Positions 1-12,420 of a DNA stretch of 64,000 nt are shown here, piece by piece. The stretch's first letter is position 1; the number at the start of each line of letters is the position of its first letter. Both the position numbers and the translations under genes were made by a program. The notes under the pieces are model-generated. The model did not search any database. It saw only the letters and a program-made list of their open reading frames with translations, and was not told the DNA's origin. The stretch comes from Lophius americanus (taxonomy: Eukaryota > Chordata > Actinopteri > Lophiiformes > Lophiidae), in the NCBI GenBank assembly GCA_037951165.1, contig JBBDHG010000009.1, positions 14,844,501 through 14,908,500 of the forward strand. Reading direction: 5' to 3'.

Positions 1-826
1 TTCTCCGACCACCTCCATTGGGTCGAGGTGACATGCCAAAATGGAGGTGGCCTTCTTAATCAGTTTGTCCAGTCTTTCGGCATCTCAGAGGCGGAAAGGT
101 AATCAAAAGATTTATTTATGGTGTGGCACAGATGTTAAAGGAAAAAGGTTTCCGTATTAAAATATTTTATTTTTCTTAATTATGTCCCTTGCGTAATAAT
201 AAATAATTTGAATTAAATATCATGGGTATTGACAATAAAGCCACTTTTTGCATCTCATATTACTATTTTATAAAGGGTGCCATTATAAAAGGTGGTGTGG
301 TTGGTTGAAACAAGTCCAGCTTGATTTAAAAAGGCTGGTTCAACTTATTTTGTAGTAGTAAAATAGCCCTTAAAAATTCAACAGGCAAAACAAAACTGGC
401 TTTTCACGGACGAAATTCATTTTTATCATGTGCAAGGACTTAACATGATTTAATGAAAATGAATCCCAAGAATACATGTCGAGAGCAAACAATGTGAGAA
501 GTAACAGGAATTTCAGTTTCCATCCCAGCTTGGACACCAAAACATGAGGACCGAAAGAGGTAACCGGATCATGTCAGGTCACGTCTGATCCAGTCAACTT
601 GACTGGATCAGACTGGATCTGGATCTGGATCTGGTTAAGTTAAAAGTTAAGTTGTTGCATTCATGCCAGTAATATAATCGAGTTTATCTTGCAAACATGA
701 AATGATTTCTTTAAGAAAGTACTTTAGAGTAAATCCTAACAAACAGCTGATCCCCCCTCTCTGAATGCTGATGAGCAGGTGGTCTGTGCCTTTTAGGGAC
801 GGGGGGGATGTGTAACATGAGCGGGG
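1..826. other. Intergenic DNA and presumed fibin promoter region
   Basis: No coding exon could be supported here. The stretch is AT-rich and ends just before the fibin reading frame. It contains a perfect palindrome followed by a short hexanucleotide repeat, listed separately. I see no clear TATA box at a convincing distance from the fibin start. Confidence 0.5.
583..636. repeat. 31-bp palindrome followed by TGGATC repeats
   Basis: Positions 583-613 form two perfect 15-base arms around a single central base; the left arm begins GTCTGATCC and the right arm ends GGATCAGAC. Immediately after it, 614-636 is a short run of TGGATC units. The repeat shares the GGATC core of the palindrome arms, so it may have arisen by slippage from them. 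Function unknown. Confidence 0.8.
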
Positions 827-1525
827 ATGAAAACTGTGCGCTGGCTCCTGCTGCTGGGGCAGATGCTGTTCGCCACTGGCAGAGAGAGGAGGTGCATGAT
901 GGTTCCCGTCCCTCTGCTGCTCATCCTGGTCTCATCGGTACCGCTCGGCAGGGCGGCCTACAGCGGACCCCTCCAAGCAGAGATCTCAAATGGAACCTTC
1001 CATCACTTCTTCGTTCCGGACGGGCATTACGATGAGACTGAAGACCTGGAGGAGTGCCAGATGCTGTTTAAGTTCTCGGATGTGTATCCGTGTGGGGCGG
1101 CGGAGGAGAGGGACTCCGGGGTGCAGGACGACTTTATCATAAGTAAGCTACAGGCGGAGGACGCGGCGCGGCTGCTGGAGGGCATCGGCCGGACCGTGAC
1201 GCACGACCTGGACGGAGAGGACACGTACGGAAAGTTCCTCCAGCGGGAGATCGGCCAGATCGGCGAGGCTTTCTCGAGCGTTGACAAATCTCTGGTGGAG
1301 CTGGAGGTGAAGTTCAAACAGAGTCAAGAAACGGAGCTGAGAGAAGAGCAACAGTTGAACGGCTACGTCATGAAGCAAGTGAATGACGTCAGAGACAGTC
1401 TAAGGGCAACGACGGACATCGCTGCAGGCCTGAAAGACAGACACGAGCTGCTGTCCCTCATCATCCGCAGTCATGGAACCAGACTGAACCGCCTAAAGAC
1501 AGAGTATCTCCTTGCTGGCACCTAG
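827..1525 (+). CDS. fibin: Fin bud initiation factor (fibin), single exon
   Basis: Secreted protein first described as acting upstream of tbx5 in pectoral fin bud initiation. The uninterrupted frame codes 232 residues if the first ATG is used. Family hallmarks are visible: the SNGTFHHFFVPDG block after the leader, the LDGEDTYGKFLQRE block mid-protein, and IRSHGTRLNRLKTEYL at the C-terminus. There are no introns, as in other vertebrates. An in-frame ATG-ATG pair at 896-901 gives a shorter leader (MVPVPLLLILVSSVPLGRA) that matches where known fibin proteins begin. The ATG at 899 has A at -3 and G at +4, so it may be the real start; the 827 start adds 24 residues with a second hydrophobic stretch. 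A GT-rich run follows the stop codon. Confidence 0.93.
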   Translation: MKTVRWLLLLGQMLFATGRERRCMMVPVPLLLILVSSVPLGRAAYSGPLQAEISNGTFHHFFVPDGHYDETEDLEECQMLFKFSDVYPCGAAEERDSGVQDDFIISKLQAEDAARLLEGIGRTVTHDLDGEDTYGKFLQREIGQIGEAFSSVDKSLVELEVKFKQSQETELREEQQLNGYVMKQVNDVRDSLRATTDIAAGLKDRHELLSLIIRSHGTRLNRLKTEYLLAGT

Positions 1526-1975
1526 TGGGTCCTACAGATAGTGTGTGAGAGTGTGTGTGTGTGTGTGTGGATTGAGGTCACTAGGGCTTATAGGGTTGTA
1601 TCAAGGTCAGCGATTTGGTTATGGTGAGGGTTAGTTATCAGAAAACAATATAGGTCTTTGTAAGTTCCCTAAAAGTTCATTCTTCGAGTGTGTGTGCATG
1701 TGTGTGTATGAGATAGAGACAGACAGCAAACAATTGGAAAGTTTATTGTGGTTTCTGAATATCCTTTCTTAGATATCTCTGACCCTTGATTAGACAAATT
1801 CCTTGGACACCTCATGAAAAAGAAGCTGGACCACAAACATCGACATATTCCTCTGAGTCAGGAGAAAAAATGGAAATGTAGACCTAATTTCCATCTGCAC
1901 AGAACCTCTGAGGGGTACATTCATGTAGAATGTGACTCTAACAGCCTTTTAATCAATAAAATATTTGATTTTGGT
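1526..1975 (+). other. fibin: fibin 3' UTR with AATAAA signal
   Basis: Non-coding continuation of the fibin transcript. It contains a (GT)n tract at about 1547-1568 and a canonical AATAAA polyadenylation signal at 1955-1960. The end point is approximate. Confidence 0.55.
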
Positions 1976-1989
1976 TTAAATTATGTTGT

Positions 1990-4790
1990 TAATATGATCT
2001 GAGTTTATTGCTGATCAAATATGTGTTAAATATGAACTATGCCATAATTGTAATAATTTTAAATGTTCAGCTAAATATTGTTTATCATAGGCTGACTCAC
2101 CTGTCCCTGGTTTGCAGTGCTGTGTAAAAGATCTGGTAATGGTCATGGTAAGCTTCAGGTTACCTGGAACACGGAAAAACCTTTGGTATCTCAACTTTTT
2201 TTTCTTCCTCTGTTGGCATAACAAGCGACACAGACGGTCCTGGAGAAGTGGCATCAGAAAGCTATCACTGCTTCCATCTAGAAACCACCCACCAATGTTT
2301 GTCCAGAGTCATCCGCATTTAGCCTTGTCTACCCTTTTATCTGTCATAACCTATAAAATATTTGTTGATATGAAATGTTTCTTGTTGAAATTCTCGATTG
2401 TCTTTGAGATGCAGGTTTACACGCATCTTAAGGTGGAAGTTCATTTGAATCCTATAAACTCAAGTAAATGATCTAGAGGAAGATTCTTTTTAATTTGCAG
2501 AACCTTAGATGGAATACTTTGGGTGCCTTTGCAAGTAGTCTGTTTAATTTTTCTGACTACCATTGGGCCCAGTTTAAATAGCGATTATGTCTCTGCATAT
2601 GTGAGGGAGCCAGATGGGTTGCCACGGGCGCAACTGGGTGTGATTTCCTCCGTCTGGTTTTCCTCACAGGCCTGCCTCCCCTTAGGGACCCCTTTTTAAA
2701 AACTGCTCCCACCACAGTGCGGGCCAACCCCGCCAGAAAACCAAAGCTGCAGGATATCCCTGCGCAGGGAAACTCTAGACGTTGGTATGGCTCCTCGTTT
2801 TCAGGGGTAGTAAGCAGGGCTTCCATGTTTTGATTAAGAGAGTTGGTCAAAATTTCCTGTGGGGAAGTAAAGATGGAGCGGGTCAAGAAACGTCTCATAA
2901 GCAAATCACTCTTCTTGCTCAAATCAACTTTGCTGGGTCACATCGTATAGGAAAAGAAATGTGGTTGTTTTTCTGGAGATTGATTTCAAGTCCTGGGAGC
3001 CCTGAAGAAGGAAGGTCTGTTGTAAGAAAGAAATTTCCTCATTTACATATTTTCAGCATAAGCACAAACAAAGAAAGGTCAGGAATGCAGAGCAGAGTTG
3101 ACTTGAGAACACGCAGAGCCCGAAGCCCCAAAACCTCCTGACTCTGCAGTGTTGTTATTTGAAAGAACAGAGCTACGTATATATTTGTCCTGCCATTATT
3201 ATCCCATAGATGGTAATAATTACTCCTTCATATTATTTACACTATTACTATCCTACAGCTAAAGCAGCCTCTGATATTCATTCTGTAGGAGAAAAGATAC
3301 AAGGTGGACATTCTTGATCTTTTAATTATATAACTTAAGGTCCACTTACTATCCAGGTTAAGCATTTTTCTCTTGAACCTCGTGAGAAAGACAAACATGG
3401 CTACTAATATTTTAAGGAATTTTAAAATCAGAAGACCACCTCCGTGACAACTAAAGGACTCCATTACTATTGACTGTTACGTTAGAACACAAAATTGCCC
3501 ATAGGAGTAAGTGTGACTGTAAGTGTGTAGTTGTGTGTCTCTATGTGTGTCTACCCTGCAATGAAGATGAAATAGAATTTAGTTTACTGCCTCTGCTATG
3601 CTGTAGCTGGACATCACTTAGCAAGATGTGCCACAAAACACTGATTCTGTCAGCCTGTAGACGTGACATATTTAGAAGCTAGAGTATTTAACTTTTTTTG
3701 AACACCTTGAGGGCAGAAAGGACTTGCGGATCTTTCTCCCCATCAACCACATGATGGAGGTATGTTTTATCATAGTCCAGCTGAACCCTTCTTTACATTC
3801 TTAAGAGCTGTATGAATGCATTCTATTTCAGATACATGCTTTCATTGAATATATTTTAATTTAATATAAAACACAAGGTTAGCATTAACACTTCACTACA
3901 GTAAAGAACTTCTTTTCTCCTTCTGCATGTTTTTCATATCCAGCAGCTAAATTACTGCTGCATTTATAAACAAAAAAAAAAAATCCTGAATCTAATCAAA
4001 CAATAATCTACTTCTATTGTTTGATTTAAAAACTGCTCAGCTCCTCAGGGAGTCAATTTTGTTATAGATTTTATTTCTTCCTTTACGATAAAAATCATGC
4101 TGTCAATATTATTGATGCCTTTATTAAATACCTCTCTTCAGTGATACGGTTTTAACTAACGGCAGCAGAGATTCCTTCTGATGCTGCAGTTCCATAAAAT
4201 AATACTTTCATTTATACTATAAAAAGAATTTGCGCAATACAGTGGTAAAGAAAAAGATATGAGGAGTGGAAATTCCTCAGGAAATGAGTGAAGCCGTCTC
4301 TCTCTGGATGTCATAATCTGTTGTGAAAGATGTGGAACTCATGAACTCTCACAGTAACCTTTATATGTTGTTGATGGTATAACACATTTTAACTCTGTAG
4401 ATCATAATAAAAGTGTATATCTGTGCTGTTGTCACAATACAGTTCATCATAAAAACAGCGTTTTGATCTTTTAATGTTAATTCAAGGAGGTTTTATTTTT
4501 ACTTGAATGCACAGCAGACAGTTCATCGAATCTGTCTTTTCTGTTTTAATTGAATTGTTTTGTTTTGATAACTTGGTTACGGTCACCAACTGAATCTATG
4601 GTCGCTGCTGTTTTCACATTTAACTGTTCGGAAGCGGTTGAATGAAACAGCTTCGTCGCAGTGTTGGGGTTAGGAGAGAAACGCCGGCTGTTTGGGGCCT
4701 CTTTGCTGGCATACCAGTGAACTTACATCATGGCAGAAAGGACAACAACCAAGAAGTTAATATCATATTGGCTCAGTGTGCAACAAAAAG
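1990..4790. other. Intergenic DNA between fibin and tmem178b
   Basis: No supported exon. Most of it is AT-rich. About 2560-2960 is noticeably more GC-rich and open in more than one frame, but matches no protein family I recognise; it may be a conserved non-coding element. The right end probably includes tmem178b 3' UTR, since a minus-strand AATAAA lies at about 4810-4815. Confidence 0.4.
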
Positions 4791-5420
4791 CAAAGACGTT
4801 TGCATGGACGTTTTATTTTTCAAAAATATTCTTGATGGGATAAGACCTCAAGAACAACAAAATCTTTCCCTCAAACACAGTTCGGTCTTAATGCTCATGT
4901 TTCCCTTGAATAAACACAAATACATGTGCATACATACAATTCAGAAAGTACATGTAAGCCTACATTTCTTCTTTTGAACGAGTACATAATGATACACAGT
5001 TGCCCTTTGAAATGTGACGGTACACATCCACAGTTTGATCTTTAATACAGAGTCTCAAAGTTGTGCTATTGATCTTCTACCGGTGTTTTTTTGTTTTTCT
5101 CCTTTTTTTCTTTTCAACCGAGCAGATTTTTACTGGAAGAAAGTTTGAATAACTATTTTCCTCTTAAAGAGCAAGCAATAACGATAAACGGTTCATTCGT
5201 AAAGAGGGGCAGAAAAGAAGCACCAGAGGAACTGAAAATGTCTTCAGCCATCTCTTCTTCACTGGTGCGCCAGTAAGAGCCAGTGTTCTGTGCTTTTCTC
5301 TATGCCGAGCTGTGCGAGGGCTTCTCTCTGCTCTGAGTCCCTGGGTGAAAGTGTCTCTGGAACAGGGCTCGCCCACCCTTTCAGGAGGAGACAGGTGTCT
5401 GTTAGATGTGCGGCGGCCTT

Positions 5421-6995
5421 TCACACGCAGCCGTTCTCCTGCCTGGGCTTGGTCACCATAGTGGTTTGTGGAGGGTAGAGTGAAGGAGCGAGGGTGCACA
5501 GGAAACCAGCCAGTAGTGTGAGGCCCAGTCCGCCCCACGCGCAGAACATGGACCAGCCATAACCATGACTGATGTCCTCTGGTATCCCGAACATGTAGCG
5601 AGGGTAGCGGGACAGTTCAAAGTTGATCCCTGCGACGCATGTGCAAAGGGAAATAATGCAGCATGTTCCTACCGGAAAGAAAACAAAACCATGTCAAACA
5701 TGACAAACAGCACTTCCCATGTCCCTTGATGAATCATCTCACAGACATCAGTCTTTAACAAAGGCATCAGTGCCCCTCTGTGGTGATGGGGTGTACTGCT
5801 CTTTATGTAAAGCACGTCTCACCTCCCATGAGGAAGAGAAGTCCAGCGACATACTGCATCAGATCATGCTCCTTACAGCAGCCCAGCATCCCGATGATCC
5901 AGCCGAACAGGATGATGGATATGGCCATGCCTATGAAGCTGGCGGTCATCCTCTGCAGGTCTGCAAGAAAGAGCAACCCTTGTTGAGAAGCTGTGTCAAC
6001 TTTCTCCTCATTGGTTCATCAGTTTATTGGCAACACAAAAACAGAGAGTGGGACCCACGCAGCGCGTGCCACTCATCCTGCCGTATAGTCTTGGTCAGAT
6101 TGATTGGCAGGTTTTTGGGCAGCGCTGATGATGAGTAGTAGTATTTTGTTGGCGTGCAGCGCGGAACCAATCCTGTGGATGTAAACAACACAAAGAGGAT
6201 GTCACATAAGCACTGAGATCAGATGAGGAGGATATCACACGGATCTGCTCCGTGTAATACCCCCCACCCCCCCACCCCCACCCAAAAAACAAAGCACCCT
6301 TGCATTACCAACACCCACCCACCCACCCACCCACACCACTGTGGTGCTTGTTGTTCATCATCCGGAGGCTTCTCTTACCACAGCTTGCCCTTTTGTGCAG
6401 GGAAATAACACAGCACGCCATTGCAATGTAATCACACTCCGCGTTCTGACTGCGGAGGCCCGGAGGCTCCGTGCGCAGCATCAGCATCTTGAGTAGCGCA
6501 TTCGTGCGCGATGATAGCGCCGCACACACAAACAACACCCCTGTGCAAAACAAACACACCGTGGACGACACACATCCTCCCCAGAGCCAAACCTTTGAAG
6601 ATTAAATCCTCCGTCTCCAGATCGAAGCCCTGGCGGTGACACTTCCTCCACAGCCCGGTGATGGTAGAGTTGTAGTGCCGGCTGCACAGAGACTCCATGG
6701 CCGCTCCATTAGGCGAGAAGTGCCGCTTCGCTCGGAGGAGCATCTCGCCGCGGATTCCAGAGCCCCCCATCTGCAAGTGCTTATCCCTCGGCAGCAAGCG
6801 AAGTGGAAGGTTGTTGTTGGAGATGTAGATGTAGCCGGGGTCGTTCCTTTTGTTGGAATAATTCTTGCAGCGCTCCCGGTGCCTCCTGGCGTCCGTCTCG
6901 TACCAGTTGTCCGTGCTGATCGCTACTGCTATCAGCCCCAACGCGCAAAACGCCAAAAAGAGACCCGCCACGGTTAAAGTCCTCATGGCAGCCAT
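5421..6995 (-). CDS. tmem178b: Transmembrane protein 178B-like, four exons
   Basis: Claudin-superfamily four-pass membrane protein; TMEM178 proteins are ER or plasma-membrane regulators linked to calcium handling. Exons (minus strand): 6593-6995, 6059-6172, 5823-5960, 5421-5668, all with GT-AG borders and consistent phase, giving 300 residues against about 294 in human TMEM178B. The start is the ATG at 6995 (MAAMRTLTVAG); the same frame opens further upstream only through a GTG codon. Visible features are a first hydrophobic helix, WYETDAR, NNNLPLRL, the claudin-like GLWRKCHRQGFD, NLTKTIRQDEWHAL, then three more hydrophobic segments ending in SRYPRYMFGIPEDISHGYGWSMF and the tail KPRQENGCV. 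The first extracellular loop resembles TMEM178B more than TMEM178A. The teleost paralog letter cannot be assigned. Confidence 0.92.
6261..6333. repeat. C-rich and (CCCA)n simple repeat in tmem178b intron 1
   Basis: Poly-C interrupted by A, then a CCCA/CACC tandem at about 6311-6333. It lies between exon 1 and exon 2 of tmem178b. Confidence 0.8.
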
Positions 6996-7029
6996 GTTCC
7001 ATGCGAATCTCACCTCCGAGCCGTGGTGG

Positions 7030-9330
7030 TTCCCCGGGACGGCGGGGCTCCGCTCCTGGCTGCTGCTGTCAGTACTCGAGATGGAGATGGAATTCAGAAA
7101 TACGTCGAAATCTGAAATGAAAATGAAAACCAGAAGCCCTCATGTCTGTAATTTATAAAACGCCCAAAGAGAAGAGACCGATTCCCGTGGAGGAGGATAA
7201 ATTAATTTGGGGCTCGAAGAGCTATTTTGGTTTTCTTCTGTTTGCATCCGATTCGGACTCATCCAGCCTGGATGCTGGTCGGTGCAACACTTCTCTCCAG
7301 CAGATGGAGGCAGAGCAGATACGGACGAGCGAATGATGGCCAAAGTTTGATTTCAAAGGCCCTCCCTTGTGTTTCTTAATCAACCACATCAACAGCTACT
7401 GTCTGAAAAGTACAGTTGTGAAAGACAGACCATAATAAACACGCAGAAGGCCTCATTTCCCATCTGGTGCACAGGAAACAGTTTCATCACCTCCTCTGGT
7501 AACTTTCCATCCAATGCCAGCCAAATATTCAAAATCATCATTTAGCTAAACATATACTGAAATGCTATTGTTCAACCACAAATAGCACTCCAAAGAATTT
7601 CATTGTTCATTTATTTTGGGTTAATTTTAATTCCTATGCCAGTAATTTCAACACATTTCAAGTCAGCAGATATATCGTTGTGTTCCACTCACACACAAAA
7701 TGAAGGTGCAGGTTAAGGAGCTACCCAGAGTTGAGGGAGTGGAGAGTCAGACTGCTCAGTCAGCTAGTAGATAGTAACAGACAGTAACTACAGTTCTCTG
7801 AGTGAAGAAACTCTCCAATGGACACATGTTCCTTATCCCTCAGGTACAGGTGGGAGCAAACCCTCTACTTATAGAATAACTGGCTGAAGTTGAAATTTCT
7901 CTAGATATGACAGCTAGATACAAGATAAAGAAAGACTTTAACTTCCTTTTGATGTTAGACCCTAACTCTTTGATTACTACTGCATCACATTTGATAGAAA
8001 TAACACAAAGCGATATATAGTTATGTAGTAATAGTTTGTGTGGGATAGGACCAGTAAGACTCTCTATTTGGATAGCCAATGTACCCAATATTTACCTTAA
8101 ATGGGATTTAGACACCGTAGAGGGATTTTGGCTGCAAAATACAACCTATGTCTACTGAAGGAAGCTATATGCACATACTACAACCTTTAGCTGGGACACA
8201 ACATTTATTAACAATCCCAGTGAAAGGCAATAACACAATTTAGTGTTTAAACTAGAATTTTCGAGGTCAAAAGATTTTAGTGATTAATACTATTACTGAA
8301 AGTTAAAATATGATCACTATCCAAAATGTCTGGTTCACTTTGATCAAGTGAGAATTACATAAGCTCATCTTAGTGTGGATTTTAACACTGCATGAGTTCA
8401 TTTAACTCTCCAGATTTTGCTGCATTGTAGGATTCAAAGTTTTAACTAATGTCTGAGTTTCACAATTACAGTCCAATCAAAACAAAACCAGCAGGGACAA
8501 AGCCACGGGACATGTTTGTCCGTTTGTTTGATTCTCTAGGTCAATAGTTCCTCCCTTGAAACCATAATGCCATACTGAAAGAGGAACAAGTTAGATTCCA
8601 GACTTCACGTTTGGTTTTGGCTGCTGTGTTGAGCAGTAAACATTTCCTGCATGAATAAATATAACTGGGCATTCAATGTGACGCAGAGAAAACAAGTGAA
8701 ATATATAATTGCTGTAGAGCCGATGTAGAAAAATCAAGGCTTTCTACTTTTTCTTCTTGGTTATAAAGAGGTTTTGTGAATTAAGTCATGTTATAATACT
8801 TAGGTCTGTGTTAGGAGATATATTGTAACATTAGATTAGTTACTCATGGAAGTGCACGAGCGGAATGTTTGACAACAAACAAAGCCATTGAATTATCTGC
8901 CTGAATTATTGTGCAACTAGATGTTTATAGGTGTCTCAGAAATACACCAAATTAATATTAAAAATAATTTGTAATAAAAAATGATATAGTTTTAAGAATA
9001 AAATTCAAACAGTATATTACCTGCTGCTTTTGACTAAATCAGTACTTAAGAATAGTTAGAAGTATACGGCAACTGCAAGTGAATCTAATCTCAAATAGAC
9101 AAATTATTCCAAAAGTTATGTTTAATTCTGAATTTTAAACATTTTAGCAAATATTGCTGACTTTAAGCCACCAGGAACTAACTGATCGCCGGATTTTAAC
9201 ATTCGGATGATATGAATATAGACAGTGTGGGGACAAGCAGATTTTCCACTTCCTATTTGTCTGGTGAAGTCAAAGCTCAGCAACATTGCGTGTTTCTCTG
9301 TGAAGAAAGAAGAAACCGTTGACATTCAGA
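7030..9330. other. Intergenic DNA between divergent tmem178b and spi1
   Basis: Shared 5' region of two divergent genes. No coding exon is supported. The left end is GC-rich with the presumed tmem178b promoter and 5' UTR; the rest is AT-rich. An ETS/PU.1-like motif on the minus strand, CACTTCCT at 9247-9254, lies about 100 bases before the spi1 start. Confidence 0.45.
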
Positions 9331-9351
9331 ATCTCATGCTGCCTGGTTTAC

Positions 9352-12146
9352 ATGATGGATGGATATCTTGTATCAACTGTAAGTATTATCTTGCATATAT
9401 TAAATCCTTATTTCAATCAGGCAAAATCCTTCCTCGCCAAGAGAGATACCGAGAGTCACGGCTTTGGCTTGATACAAAACAAATGAGGAGAGAAGTTTTT
9501 GATCATATATCTCTAACAGAATATTTTTATTTTTCCGGACTGCAGTGTTTCTAGAATATAAATGTGTCTAGTTGACACTTTTTGTGAACAAGGTGAGATT
9601 TCATTCTCTCACGAATATTTATATTCCTAAGAATATCAGGGAATTTCCATTGTAATCGTCAACTAATCCTTTCAGATGTATTTTAAATATTCATTTATTT
9701 GCCTCTGCAATAAACCTACTGCAGCCTCTATAATAAAAGCACAATTTTTATAGAGATTAATATCACTATTTACCAATAGAGACCTGGCCAAAAATTGAGA
9801 GTTACTATGATGGCTTCATACAAAACAAATGAATCATAGTTTTTGACCATATGATAGTGAGATGATGTTAAATGTGCTGGAAAACTGTGTTTCTAAGATA
9901 ATATGTTTCTAGTAGCCAATTGATTTTCATCAAGAAAGGTATAACTTCATTTATCAATGAACATTTATACATCTGAATTAGACTCATTTACCTGAACTTG
10001 TGTTCCACCAATTCACTAACTTGTCTCTTCTGCTGTTTAATTCCATAAATTCTACTGCTCTTATTTATTAACATTAACTGCTTCAAGTGCTTTATTCTAT
10101 TAACTTTACCACCTTTATTCTACTCCAAGTATGTAAGTAAAATAAATAAATAATAGCATTCTACTTTTGTAACAAATGGTCATATTTGGCACCACTATGG
10201 CAGGACAAAGACTCCACTTTTTAATTTCTTGTAGACAAACTACATTTGTCCTCCCTCCAAGGCCTCAGAGATAACTCCAAATGAAGCAGAGGATTTTCGA
10301 CCACCTGCAGAGCTGTACCCTTACCTCACTAATGGGGAGATCTATGAAGGTGAGACGACTGGATTAGACTGTTGAAAATGTCATAAATCACAACATAAAG
10401 TGACTTTATCCTCCCTCACTTTTCAGACCATAGATGGGCCTTCAACCATGAGCGAGTCCAGCAAACAGAATTTGACAGTTCTCCAGCAAATCACCTGACA
10501 GAGCTTCAGTCTGTGTCTCCCCAACAGCTCCTGCAACCCTTCCTCTACAGCAACGAGTCTCTGGCCCTTCATCTGGACCCACCACTGGGACCTCTGTCTC
10601 TGTCACAGCAGGTGAACTCCAGCTTGGAAACGCATGAAGACACAAGAGTCAAAAGACAGAATTTTGTGATTGATGTGATTTGAGATATTACACACACTCA
10701 ACCAAATACACTGTCCTAAAAGAAAAACTGCTGAAATGTGTCACAGGGACAATTTAAATGATCTTATAATTAGTATAAAATGTGCATTATGATATTTCAT
10801 TCACTACATTTTCCAGAGTAATGACTAGCAGCTAAAGGACACTCAAAGATTCATCTACTTATTTATTATTTCAACTTCAATGTAGTGCAGCTTTTCTCAC
10901 TACTTACATTTAACTTGTGTCAAATTAAATGCAGACTAAGGTTGCCACGGCGACTCTCTATTTATAACTGTTTTCCCGATTAATTATTTAGCCTCCAATG
11001 TGTAAGAAAATGTGAGAAAATCACTCATTATTTGCCCGAAAATTGGCCTCTTCAATCTTCTTGATGGACCCAAGTCTAGAACCAACAGATTTTTTGTTAA
11101 CTATCATATAAGACAAAGAAAATCAAATTTAAGTAGTATTGTTTAAACGATCAATCAATACAAATTAATCTGATCATTTCCACTGGATAACTAATATAAA
11201 TGTGTTAAAATACTTGCTCTACACTTGAATAGTAGGACAAACACAAGGGTTTTCCTCAACCATTACAATTACAACTCAATATATCTTAAGCAATCATATT
11301 CAAATAGAGCGTTATGGATATAGATCATTTAAAATAAATATTCAAAACAAATTGTATGTAGAAACTCATCACATGATCTCATCGCCATGTGTTCTTGCTG
11401 AGCAGTCAATTCTATTTTGACATAGTTACTTCCTCTTTCATAACAGTGTTAAATGAAAATATATTTTAATACCATATGACTTATAACCACTGTAGCTCTG
11501 TCTGGCCTGTGTGTAAATTCAAATAATGCCTTAACATTTTCTTTAAGATCCCATTTTTCACCCCATCCCTGTGCTACCAGTATCCGCTCTTGGTCTCGCC
11601 TGACCATTATTACTCAGAGGTGGAACAAAGAGGAATGAGTCCACCTCTTGAGGTTTCGGATAGGGAGGATGAATTTGAACACCAAGATCACTCCTCCCTA
11701 GCAGAAAACACCCGTGAGTATTTCCAAAGAAAATCTTTGCTGACATCAAACAGACTGAAAGACACATTAAAGCCTAGAACAACTGATGGTCAGACCAAAT
11801 GGCCTAAACAAGTCTCGTATTTCCCCCCAATCCAGAGATCAAGAAGAAAATGCGTTTGTACCAGTTTCTCCTGCATTTGCTTAGAAATGGTGACATGAGT
11901 GACAGCATCTGGTGGGTGGACCAAGACAAGGGCATCTTCCAGTTCTCCACCAAACACAAAGAAGTTCTGGCCAGCCACTGGGGTATTCGGAAAGGAAACC
12001 GCAAAAAAATGACCTACCAAAAGATGGCTCGAGCTCTGAGGAACTACGGTAAAACCGGAGAGATTATAAAAGTAAAGAAGAAGCTGACCTATCAGTTCAG
12101 CGAGGCAGTGCTGAGGAACCTCTACTTAGGACAATATCCTCTCTGA
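9352..12146 (+). CDS. spi1: Transcription factor PU.1 (Spi-1), ETS domain, five exons
   Basis: Master regulator of myeloid and B-lymphoid differentiation; nuclear, binds purine-rich GGAA sites. Exons: 9352-9378, 10262-10349, 10427-10611, 11548-11713, 11836-12146, with consistent phase and GT-AG borders, giving 258 residues. The start MMDGYLVST corresponds to the internal MEGY start region of other PU.1 proteins; 9352 and 9355 are adjacent in-frame ATGs. The acidic and Gln-rich activation region follows (AELYPYLTNGEIYEDHRW), then a PEST-like segment with MSPPLEVSDRED. The last exon carries the ETS domain from about residue 158: KKKMRLYQFLLHLLRNGD, IWWVDQDKG, and the recognition helix MTYQKMARALRNYGK. 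The tail after QFSEAVL is short and unlike mammalian PU.1, which may mark the teleost spi1a paralog. Spi-B and Spi-C are less likely because of the PPLEVSD block. Confidence 0.92.
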
Positions 12147-12420
12147 TTTGGGATCAAAGGCTACCTACTGTTAATCTGAAGTCACTTAAATAGCTATAAG
12201 ATTGTGTTTTGTGCGTTTGTTTGCAGTTTAATTTTTATTCTACCAAGTTTTCTTACCTATTTATTTGTGATGTAGATTCTCTAGGGCATTTTTTTTTTCA
12301 TTTAAGAGTCAACTGGTGTTTGTAACGTTGTGTCTGTGTACAAGGACCAAATCAGGGAAGTCCATGACATATCTTCTCATCAATATATGTAAATAAATAT
12401 TCTGTTATATTGTTTTGTCA
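12147..12420 (+). other. spi1: spi1 3' UTR with AATAAA signal
   Basis: Non-coding sequence after the spi1 stop. AATAAA occurs at 12392-12397, about 250 bases downstream. The end point is approximate. Confidence 0.5.

Noticed and set aside
2557..2922. 121-codon open frame on the minus strand
   Set aside because: No recognisable family, no splice partner and no clear start context; kept only as a possible non-coding element.
6996..7013. Extended tmem178b start upstream of 6995
   Set aside because: The upstream codon is GTG, and the ATG at 6995 matches the family's MAA start.
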